A stretch of DNA of 52,393 bases from Ochromonas danica (lineage: Eukaryota; Sar; Chrysophyceae; Chromulinales; Chromulinaceae). Location of the stretch: positions 1-52,393 of the forward strand of contig VKHL01000180.1 in NCBI GenBank assembly GCA_015146655.1, given 5' to 3'. Below the pieces are notes generated by a model. It did not search any database. It was not told the origin of the DNA and was given only the letters and a program-made list of their open reading frames with translations. Made by a program: the position numbers and the translations under genes. This document shows, one piece after another, positions 44,114 through 52,393 of the stretch; within the stretch, counting starts at the first letter, position 1; each line of letters opens with the position of its first letter.

Positions 44114-45365
44114 ATGAGTCTCTACGTGGTCTCAGTGGTGGCGGCCTACTGGGTGGTGTCCATCTCGATGGTCTACCTCAACAAGATCCTTCTCTCGAGC
44201 TCTGACACCAGCATAGCAGCTCCTCTCTTCGTCACCTGGTCAGTCACTTCTGCCCTCCTATAAGACTCAACCCCGCCCCTACCCCCCTCACTGTGGCTGT
44301 GTGTGCATGTGTGCGCCTGTGTGTGTGTGTAGGTATCAGTGTGTGCTGACGTGTGTCATCTGCTGGGTATTGGGTATACTGGGTGAGCGAGACCGACAAG
44401 CAGGTACCAATCTCTCCTCCTGCTCCTCCTCCTCCTCCTGCTAACCTTCTCTTGGGCAGGAGCAACGAAGACCTTCCTGGCTGACTTCCCTCTCATCCGC
44501 TACCGCCTGCCCGTCTCTCTCTCTGTGCTACCTCTCTCTGCGGTCTTCGTGGCCATGGTAGCCTTCAACAACATCTGTCTGCAGTACGTGCAGGTGTCCT
44601 TCTACAATGTAGCTCGCTGCCTGTCCCTCGTCTTCAACGTGCTCTTCACCTTCTTCCTGCTCAAACAAACCACGTCATGGCGGACTTGCTCCACCCTTCT
44701 CGTCGTCCTCATAGGCTTCGCTCTTGGGGTAGACGGGGAGATCGACTTCTCCCTCATCGGCACTACCGCAGGGGTGCTGGCCTCTGCCTTCGTCTCCTTG
44801 AACTCTGTGTTGACTAGCAAGATGCTCTCCTATGTCGAGGGAGACAAGTCTCTCTTACTCTTCTACAACAACCTCAACGCTACCTTCCTCTTCCTACCCC
44901 TCATCTTCTTTTTTGAGAGAGACATCTTGATAGCTAGTAGTAGTACCGCGATGCTCATCTCTGGATGGTTTTGGGTGTGCATGACAATAGCAGGAGTCAT
45001 GGGCTTTGCTATTGGCTTAGTCACTGTCTTACAGGTAACGGCTACCTCCTCCTACCTACACTACCTCTCCTGCACTACCTCTCGAAAAGTTAAGTTAATA
45101 CTATCTCTTCTTTCCTGTTGGTTAGGTGAAGGCTACCTCTCCCTTGACTCATAACATCTCGGGTATTGCGAAGTCGGCTGTACAGTCTTTTATGGCCTTC
45201 TACATCTGGGGTAACCAGGCCACTACCAAGGGAGTGCTGGGTATCTGGCTGGTGCTCTTCGGTACCGGCCTGTACACCTATGTGCAGATGACAACTCCTA
45301 GCTCAGCTGCCACTTCCTTAGCTGCCTCTTCCGCTGTAGGACAGAGTAAGAAGATGAATGTCTAA
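44114..45365 (+). CDS. SLC35C1: GDP-fucose transporter (SLC35C1-like), four exons
   Basis: Exons 44114-44238, 44333-44403, 44460-45034 and 45126-45365; GT-AG introns of 94, 56 and 91 nt; 336 aa. The spliced protein runs MSLYVVSVVAAYWVVSISMV... FVTW-YQCVLTC... with about ten hydrophobic segments, the nucleotide-sugar transporter fold of the drug/metabolite transporter superfamily. Strong GDP-fucose transporter signatures are 'VSFYNVARCLSLVFNVL', 'LLKQTTSW', 'LSYVEGDKSLLLFYNNLNA', 'GFAIGLVTVLQ' and 'SPLTHNISGIAKSAVQ', matching those I know from animal SLC35C1. It should exchange GDP-fucose for GMP across the Golgi membrane to supply fucosylation. It is convergent with the WD40 gene, the stops being 133 bp apart. 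Confidence 0.9.
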
Positions 45366-45498
45366 TATCCCCCCCTCTGTCCCTCTCTCTCTACACACAC
45401 ACAGTCTAATACCTTGTATGATGAGGGAGGTATATTTTATGTAAATACATAAATCATCAATAAAGGAAGTGTGTAATTCGAGATAAACAATTACTTTA

Positions 45499-46830
45499 TT
45501 AATATTTGGAGACAATGTCTAAGATGCGAATGGTAGCATCCCCACCAGCAATAGCGAGCTTTTGAGACTCAGGAGAGAAGTCTAAAGCAAAGACACCTCT
45601 TGTCAATCCTGTCACAGTCCCGACCACGGCATTGTTTCGAGTGGTATCGAAGACTTTGGCTTCATTGACGCCACTACCCCCCGCAGCGATGAATCGCCCT
45701 TGACCTTCTTTAGAGAACTGCGCGGCATAGAGCATGCAAGGGGGTTGAGAAGACAGCAGATGCCAAGGGATGTCAGACACCTTGGTGCCTTGTAGAGCAT
45801 CCCAGACCTCGAGCTGAGAGGTAGCCCTCCATGACCCCGTGACTAGTCGAGAGCCCATGATGTCCAAGGCATCCCCACAGATGTGCGGCCCATAGATAGA
45901 TCGCACAGCACAGCCTATACGACTATCCCAGAATTGAATGGTGTTATCCCATCCACCCGTCACGATCATGTTCTCATCACTATTATGACATGATATATGG
46001 GTGAGGGGTAGGAGTAGGAGGAGGAGGAGGGGTAAGGTATGCTAACCTTGGTAAGAACTTGGCAGCAAAGATGCGATTGGAATGGCCGGGTGTAGTCTTG
46101 ACGCCATAGCCAGTGCCTCCCTGCATGGTCACGATGAGACTCTTTGTAGCTTCATTATACAAACGAACTGCTGTGTCCTTCCCTGTATAGCATAGCACAG
46201 TATAGTATAGCATAGAGGTAGCACAACACAGAGAGAGAGAGAGAGTCAGAGAGATACTCACAGTTAGTCACTCAGTCAACACAGACACACACACTAGCAC
46301 AAACACACAGTACAAACACTAGTACACACACTAGTACACACACATAGTACTGTACAGTACATTACAGTGCACACACTAGTACACACACATAGTACCGTAC
46401 AGTACATTACAGTAGTACCTGCAGTGACAAAGCGAGCTCCTTCAGCATCATAATCCAAGGCATAGACTTGATTCTTGTTCTCTTCTTCCATGGAATGCAA
46501 GCACTTGCCAGAGGTCATATGCCAATGTTGAACAATGCCTGCCGCATTGGAAGCAAGGATGACATTCTTGGTTCGAGTCGTCGCGGTAACAGGACGGAAG
46601 CGAAGGGCAGTGGTAGGCAAGGCCACGTTGGATCCGCCCTGCAGATTGTAGGCCAAGGCGCCTGTCTGCGAGTTGAAGACTCGAATGGCGCCATCCCCAC
46701 AGCCTGCAGCCACAAACTTGCCATCGGGACTGAATCGAACACAAAACACCTAACAGAGAGGAGAGAGAAGAGAGAGGAGGGGGGTAGAGGGGGAAGGTAA
46801 GTCAAGGTGGCAGGGGTAGGGTAGGGGGTA

Positions 46831-46878
<48 letters not shown>

Positions 46879-47260
46879 AGTCACAGTGGTAGGATAGGAT
46901 AGGGCAGGGGGTAGGATAGGGTAGGGTAGGGTAAGGAGGGTGTGTGTGTTAAGTCATGGTGGTAGGATAGGATAGGGCAGGGGGTAGGGTTGGGTAGGGT
47001 AGGGTAAGGGGTTAAGGAGGGGGGGTGGCTACTACAACAGTACAGTACTGTACCTCGGATGTGTTGTCTGAGATAGTGACACGTGGCAACAGCTTGAAGG
47101 GACTTTCATCTGCTGCTGTCATACCTCCTCCTCCTCCATCTTTGCTCTCCTTGCTCTGTGACTGCTGCTGACTAGCAGTGGTAGTGATGGTGTTGTCTTG
47201 CTGGTATAGCTTGGCGTCTTTGAATTCCACTTTGTAGTCATCCTCATCCTTCTCCTCCAT
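45499..47260 (-). CDS. WD40-repeat protein, four exons
   Basis: Exons on the minus strand: 47260-47054, 46749-46419, 46182-46047 and 45979-45499; introns 304, 236 and 67 nt, all GT-AG; 384 aa. Residues 1-68 are acidic and Gln/Ser/Gly-rich. The rest is a beta-propeller of WD40 blades: 'FSPDGKFVAAGCGDGAIRVF', 'DAEGARFVTAGKDTAVRLY', 'MIVTGGWDNTIQFWDSR', 'MGSRLVTGSWRATSQLEVWD', 'LDFSPESQKLAIAGGDATI', with the usual Gly-His/Asp and W/F-D ends. It is a scaffold-type protein; I do not recognise a specific ortholog. Introns 1 and 2 hold tandem repeats described separately. It lies 422 bp downstream of ArgRS in the same direction. Confidence 0.85.
46325..46414 (-). repeat. 45-bp tandem duplication in WD40 intron 2
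   Basis: Units 46325-46369 and 46370-46414 differ at one or two bases. Each contains 'cacacactagtacacacaca' and the palindromic 'gtac.gtacagtac'. They lie just inside the 5' part of the intron. Confidence 0.8.
46798..47030 (-). repeat. G-rich GGTAGGG-type tandem repeats in WD40 intron 1
   Basis: On the plus strand a (GT)n run at about 46831-46876 is followed by two 73-bp units starting at 46876 and 46949, each composed of 'taagtca..gtggtaggatag' and repeated ggata/gggta blocks; a shorter related unit precedes the GT run (from 46798). On the plus strand the array is G-rich with many GGG triplets, so it could form quadruplexes; in the transcript it is C-rich. Confidence 0.8.
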
Positions 47261-47682
47261 GGTGAGATGATTGAAAATAGAGTATTAATAGACCGCACAG
47301 AGTGAGGTTGAGACAGAAAAATCTCAATGAGAGGCTGAAGTGCAACAGCAATAAATCAATCAGACGATCAGATCGAATCGGGTCAGCGCAACCGCCTGCA
47401 CCAGCTCTTCAACTGCAGCAGGGAGATATTATTGTTTTGCGCGGTATTAACAGTATAACTGTAATCAATAATATCTGAATCAATAATATCACACTGTGTA
47501 GTCTACAATGTCCAGTATGTACATAGAGTACTGCTAACCCCACTAACTCTCTCGCAAAACAGACATGACAAACTGAAATACCCATCTCCACATGAATAAC
47601 TTCACTTTAACTATATAACCACATTACATTACACAAGACTAGACTAGACAAGACTGCATTATTACATTACATTCCATCTAGA
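47261..47682. other. Spacer between WD40 gene and ArgRS 3' end
   Basis: No gene is seen. It serves as promoter for the WD40 gene (start 47260, minus strand) and the 3' end of the synthetase gene. It is AT-rich around 47430-47500, with repeated 'caataatatc' and, beyond 47630, 'agactagac'. Confidence 0.45.
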
Positions 47683-50367
47683 CTAGATGGTCTCCATAGT
47701 CTCTATGCCTAGCAGATCCAGCGACAGCTTTAACGTGTCTAACAATAACAATAACAATAACAATGACATTAGCATACAGCATGTGTGATGAGGTGATGTG
47801 TGACTACTACCTGAGGTCACTGCACACAGTGTAGCTCGCGAGTACTGCACCTCCTCCTGCTCCGCCTTGACTACCGGGCATTGCTCATAGAAGACATTGA
47901 ACTTCTGCGCCAGGTCAAAGAGGTAGTCGCACAGCTTGTTAGGGTAGAGCTTGTCAGCGACTTCGTTGATCACCTCGTCTAACTGTAACAAGTGCTTGGC
48001 TAACGCGATCTCCTCAGGCTGACTCAACACTACTTCAACATACAACATCAACATTCAACTTCAACCATACATCATAAGAAGTGTCAGTCTCACCTAAGGA
48101 GTGTTGACTAAAGTACCTCGTCAAGAGGTCTTTCAATGCCTGGTCTAGACCCTGTACACCTCCAGCTCCTCCTCCTCCTGCTCCATCCTGACCACTACTA
48201 CCCTTGACCTTCTCCAGCAAGACTTCTCCTGCCTTCCTCTTAATCCCTTGAATACGAACATAAGCATAGAGCATATAAGGCGCAGTGTTACCTTGTAAAG
48301 AGAGCATCTTCTGGAAGGAGAACTTGTAGTTAGACTCTCTGTTCATAGACAAGTCAGCGTACTTGACGGCCGCGATACCCATCACCTTGCTCTTCTCCTC
48401 CACCTCCTCCTCCTGCTGCTCCTGCTCCACCACCACCCCTTCCTCCTGCTCCTGGTCCTGTTGCTTCGCTGTCGATCTCTCTAGGAAAGCTTGTTGAGCG
48501 ATGAGAACAGCTTCATTGAGCAAGTCCTTCAGCTTCACAGACTCTCCAGCACGTGTTTTGATCTTCTTGCCGTCCTCCCCCAGCACTAGTCCGAAGGGTA
48601 CATGCGTCACCTTCACCTCACGGTCACTACCTCTAGAGCGGAGCAGTCCAGCGCGTCTACCCACAGTGAAGACATTGTGGAAATGGCCTGCTTGTCCGCT
48701 GTCCGTCACGATGATAATGCGGTCAGCATGCTCTACATTGACTCGATGCTGCAGAGCTGCTAGATCAGTCGTGGCATAGAGATAGCCACCGTCTGACTTC
48801 TGTACGATCATTGGAGGAGGTGCGTTAGAGGAGGAGGAGGAGGAGGGGGTAGTCAAGAAGACACACTTGGCCCCCTCTGACACAGTGACTAGTCCCTGCT
48901 TCTCCAGCAAGGCTACCATATCAGACAGGTAAGGGTTATAGAAGGACTCTCCTCGTTCTACCAGGTCTACATGAAGGAGGTCGTAGATCTGCTGGAACTC
49001 TTGCCTGCTCTTCTCGCAGATGACCTGCCAGAGGAAGAGGTTGCTACCCTCGCCTGACTGCAGACGAACTACCTCTTGTCGAGCTGCTTCTTGGAATGAC
49101 ATGTCCTCGTCAAACTCTTTCTTAGCAGCTTTGTAGAACTCTACGAGGTCACCAATGTGAAGCTTCTCTGCAGCTTGTTGAATCTGCTGACGACTAATGC
49201 CACTACCTCCTCCTCCTCCTCCAGCCTGAGCAGAAGCGATGACCTCTTGCAGCATGTCACCATGCTTAGACTTGAGGTAGTAGATGAGCATGCCAAACTG
49301 TGTGCCCCAGTCGCCTACATGGTTCAATCGCAAGACATCGTGGCCCAAGAAGGTCATGACCTTGCTGATACAGTCTCCGATGATCGTCGAGCGAAGATGA
49401 CCCTAAGACATGCATGACATGCTATCAATGATGATGGTAGTAGTGGTAGAGGTGGTGTACTCTACAAGTCTAGCCTAGCCTAGCCTGGCCTGGCCTGCAC
49501 CTCCTCTACACTACCTCGTGCTTTAACATGTCACACCACTACCACTAGTCTATACCTCATATACCATATACTGTATGCATATATATCCACAGGGGCTATA
49601 AGCTTACCACATGCATCTCTTTGGCAATATTCGGAGAGGAGAAGTCTACAATGACCTTCTCCTTGACTGGATTCCATGGAATGCCCAGTCGTTGACTAGG
49701 ATCTTGTAGCTTGAACAAGACCTTCTGTGCTAGGAATGACTTGGCGAGGTGTAAGTTAATAAATCCTGGGCCTGAGATATCTGCAGCACCAATCACCCCT
49801 CCTCCTCCTCCTCCTGCATTGCTACCACATGAGAGCTGGTCCATAATTCGCTTGGCTACCTCCTGTGGGGGAAGCTTAACTTGCTTTGACAGAGACATGG
49901 CCACATTGCACTGATAGTCTCCATGGGCGGCCTTGGCAGGGAAGACCAAGGGATCAATGGTGCCACACAAAGTCTCTCCGAAGGCTTTCACAATTGACTG
50001 ACGAATTTCATTTCGTACGAGGTCATAAACGGGTTTATCTAGAAGAGAGGGCGAGATAGGGAGAGGGTTGTTGTTGTTGTTGATGGTGGTGGTGGTGGTG
50101 GTGGTGGAGGAGGAGGAGGAGGAGGAGAGGGTACATCGCATAGCCTTCACTCTTCTCCACAAAGAAGAGCACGATGATGACCTCCTGCTGCTGCATGTAC
50201 CCCCAGACAACAACGTCATCATCACTTCAACCAAGACTATGTGTGGAGGATACTAACCTGATAGTTGAAAGAGAAGAAGTATAAGTGAGAAGCATGGCAA
50301 TCCAAGCAATGGATAGCAAGGAAAGGATGGATTTCATTCTACTCATTGCCACCGCGCACCAGAGCAT
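47683..50367 (-). CDS. RARS: Arginyl-tRNA synthetase, five exons
   Basis: Exons on the minus strand: 50367-50258, 50190-49608, 49402-48094, 48032-47811 and 47738-47683; introns 67, 205, 61 and 72 nt; 759 aa (752 if the ATG at 50346 is used). It attaches arginine to tRNA-Arg. Class I HIGH motif appears as HVGH in '[19 protein letters not shown]', split by intron 2; '[16 protein letters not shown]' and '[19 protein letters not shown]' are family hallmarks, the latter replacing KMSK. The anticodon-binding helical end includes '[19 protein letters not shown]' and finishes LGIETMETI, as expected. The first ~75 residues are a hydrophobic then Ser/Arg/Thr-rich presequence that could target an organelle. 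Exon 1 rests only on splice signals and frame, so the start is less certain. Confidence 0.88.
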
Positions 50368-50511
50368 GAAATTGACAACCAAAGCCTGCCGCCGCCTGTC
50401 CATATGGAATTATATGGAATCCAGCTCCAGTAAGTTCCATGGAATAACCGCCGGATTCCACAGGTTTGGGAATGAAATGCTTGCCAAACATCTACAAATC
50501 AAGTCTTTGCA
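50368..50511. promoter_or_regulatory. Short divergent promoter, ArgRS / hydrolase
   Basis: Only about 144 bp separate the inferred start codons of the synthetase (minus) and the hydrolase-like gene (plus). It contains three copies of 'tggaat' near 50405-50445. If the hydrolase actually starts further upstream, the two genes overlap antisense. Confidence 0.35.
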
Positions 50512-51871
50512 ATGCTTTTGCCCTATGAAGAACTTGGGAATGAAGAAGGACCTGTCATGGTTCTTCTCTCTGGCTTCCCTGATTCCTTGGTTAGTGCACC
50601 TTGCTTTGATCTATTTGTTGTGTCTGTCCATGGCGGTTAGTTGTCAATTAGTCTAATACCCTCCTCTGATGAATGGATAGAATTCTGCATGGCATCCAAA
50701 GATTATAGAGACGTTAGCAAGGCAATACCATCTCTTTGTAATCTCTGTCCCTTTGACACCTCCAAATCCCGTGACTGAAGATACGAAGTGTTTTCAGTCT
50801 TTACTAGACAACTTCAACCACACACTTCGTGCTGCTGGGGCTCTCTCGTCACAATCAAATGCCAATCCTTCCTGTCCAAAGAGAGACTCTCAGAAGCTGG
50901 GAGGGTCGATCATCCTCATGGCTCATGGGATTGGATGCCTCCTAGCCTTATTATATGAGAATCGCTTTCCTAGTGATATTGAAAGGTTAATTTTGCTAGA
51001 TAATGGCATTCGTAGAACCTATCTCCTATCAGAGCTCTGTTGGATCTTATCGTATGAAGGCTTCTTTGCTGCGATCTATTGGATCCACAACCATCTTTCC
51101 ACTTGGCTTGCTACCATCATCTTACGATTGACTCTATTGATGATCTTAGTGTTAGGCTATCTAAGTCATAAAACAGACATATGAACATGATAATGAGATT
51201 GGATGGCGCCAATTGTTATCTTTATTATTCGTTGTGTCTTTCCCGTCTCCAAGGATGCTACCCACAAGTCCTTTACCCACAATGTCCTTTGCTCTTCATG
51301 GTAAGCAATCAAGTTAGACTACTGTAGTATAGGACAATGTGATACTAACCACCACCGTAATAATCTATTAATTGTTCAATAGTATGGAGAAGACAAAAGA
51401 GTGATGCTCCATGATGATGAGTTTATTTGGAGCATTGAAAGCTATAACCAGCGCACAGCCTGTACTGATGCTGACAGCAGAGGGTCTATCGCCTTCGAGT
51501 CAGAAAGTCATGAAAATGGTTCGAAAAAGAGGAATCAAGAAGCGATTTATCTCCGTCAACATCGTTATTCCTATGACCCGGCTGAACAACGCATTGTGCA
51601 AGTAACCAGCAGAGAAGAAAATCCGTTGGTCGGGAATGGGAATGCCAGCCGAGTATCTGAAACAGAGGAAGCCTCTGCTCATCTGTCAATATCACCATCT
51701 CCCAGTAGTGGTGGCTGTGAAGGCCACAGTCGCCATGCCAACGAGAAAAGGAGAGGAAAGGATACTTGCTCGAAGAGTCGCTATCTTGGCATACCAAAAG
51801 CGGGCCATCACTTTTCACGTACCCATCCAGACATCATTTTGGCTGAGGTTCAGAGCTTTGTTGGCATCTGA
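50512..51871 (+). CDS. Alpha/beta-hydrolase-like protein lacking the usual nucleophile
   Basis: Probable exons 50512-50589, 50681-about 51150, about 51177-51300 and 51383-51871 (about 386 aa). Spliced features: 'GNEEGPVMVLLSGFPDSL' joined to 'NSAWHPKIIETLARQYHLF' (oxyanion-hole HG-type loop and first helix), nucleophile elbow 'LMAHGIGCLLALLYENRFP' followed by 'RLILLDNGI', then 'CPLLFM-YGEDKRVMLHDDE' (acid strand) and the C-terminal His loop 'IPKAGHHFSRTHPDIILAEV'. Related enzymes I know carry Ser or Asp between the His and the next residue of the elbow (HSxG, HDxG); here it is Gly. Residues within 51480-51770 form a Ser/Arg-rich insertion. The frame switch near 51150-51177 is unresolved. The 5' end may lie further upstream. 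Confidence 0.7.
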
Positions 51872-52393
51872 GTGGATGCTGTCAAGATTAGCGTCATTTA
51901 AACAAAACAATTGATTTACTAATTTGATTTACTATTACCCAACTAACACATAAAACCATCTTATCCCTAGTACGTAAACATCAAGATTGGCGGGAGAAAA
52001 ACAGAAAATAGTGATGAGATCAGGAGGGAACGAGGAGAACCAGACAACAAAATATACACGAGCCCCATTCAGTTCACCATTTCTACCATCAAAATCCCGA
52101 GGAAACCGAAGTCTCGAGAAAATGTATATTGTAGTCACGTTCATTCAAGACTAGAAAGTTTGGCCAACGACAATAATAGCGATCTCATGCAACCCTGGAG
52201 AGGGAAAGAATGGGACCCTTCTGGGAAGAGACGATCACGCTCTTCACCCGGTTCATCGTAGGGATGCTCTCTAAACTGAGCTAAAAAGTCCCTGAAGTTG
52301 GGAGAGGCCGTCGCCTTGAGGCGGGATTCAGGTACCAATTAAAGAAACTGAGGAATTGTCAGTTAAAAGAAGATGAGAACCTTTAAAGAAGAA
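51872..52393. other. 3' flank at window end, no supported gene
   Basis: Two minus-strand open frames (52144-51935 and 52336-52141) are present. The latter has plausible composition (NFRDFLAQFREHPYDEPGEE) but no ATG and an in-frame stop directly upstream, so it could only be an exon whose upstream part is missing. I cannot support it as a gene. Confidence 0.35.

Noticed and set aside
50285-50656. 123-codon plus-strand frame antisense to ArgRS exon 1
   Set aside because: The hydrolase reads in a different frame here, and this frame lacks domain content; it would also read through the splice donor at 50590.
52141-52338. Minus-strand 65-codon frame at the window end
   Set aside because: Composition is plausible, but there is no ATG, a stop lies directly upstream in frame, and no splice acceptor clearly fits.
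1-52393. tRNA, rRNA or other structured RNA genes
   Set aside because: I scanned for T-loop-like and cloverleaf signals and saw none that hold up; a covariance-model search would be needed to exclude small RNAs.

Overview
The window is nuclear DNA from a eukaryote. Its genes are split by short GT-AG introns (56 to 304 nt in the models below), lie on both strands and encode typically eukaryotic proteins: a GDP-fucose transporter, a cytosolic-type arginyl-tRNA synthetase, F-box/LRR, WD40 and TPR proteins. The very long PSxQP tetrapeptide stalk joined to Ycf48-like beta-propellers, and the TPR protein with a 'WIDIF..NQ' N-terminal domain, are styles I associate with stramenopiles, perhaps a chrysophyte-like alga. 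That placement is an inference, not something the sequence proves.

Layout. 1-195: 3' end of a gene. 964-1584: an unrecognised 206-aa protein. 1.6-8.4 kb: a tandem pair of F-box/LRR-like genes on the minus strand, flanked by decayed dispersed repeats, GA microsatellite and a foldback element. 8.4-15.5 kb: two divergently transcribed TPR genes. 15.5-18.5 kb: a repeat-rich interval with two more foldback elements, a DUF1232 gene and a near-identical copy of one exon of the preceding TPR gene. 18.5-41.0 kb: one enormous gene (7430 aa in my model, one 197-nt intron, a 21.3-kb second exon). It encodes a secreted/membrane protein with two beta-propellers, a giant PSxQP stalk holding four 540-aa near-identical tandem repeats, REJ-like, EGF-like and GPS-like modules, at least eight membrane segments and a low-complexity cytoplasmic tail. 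41.0-41.9 kb: AT-rich minisatellites. 41.9-51.9 kb: a compact housekeeping block with an ALDH10-type aldehyde dehydrogenase (-), a GDP-fucose transporter (+), a WD40 protein (-), arginyl-tRNA synthetase (-) and an alpha/beta-hydrolase-like gene (+).

The genes are not an operon. Several pairs are head to head (TPR/TPR, ALDH/transporter, ArgRS/hydrolase), suggesting shared bidirectional promoters; transporter and WD40 are tail to tail with only 133 bp between stops. The most interesting item is the giant polycystin-1-like surface protein: its modules resemble a mechanosensory or adhesion receptor, but it lacks a PLAT domain that I can see, its GPS core is degenerate, and its stalk appears to be growing by 1620-bp segmental duplication. 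Exon coordinates were derived by hand from frame continuity, splice sites and family similarity; no transcript or database evidence was available.
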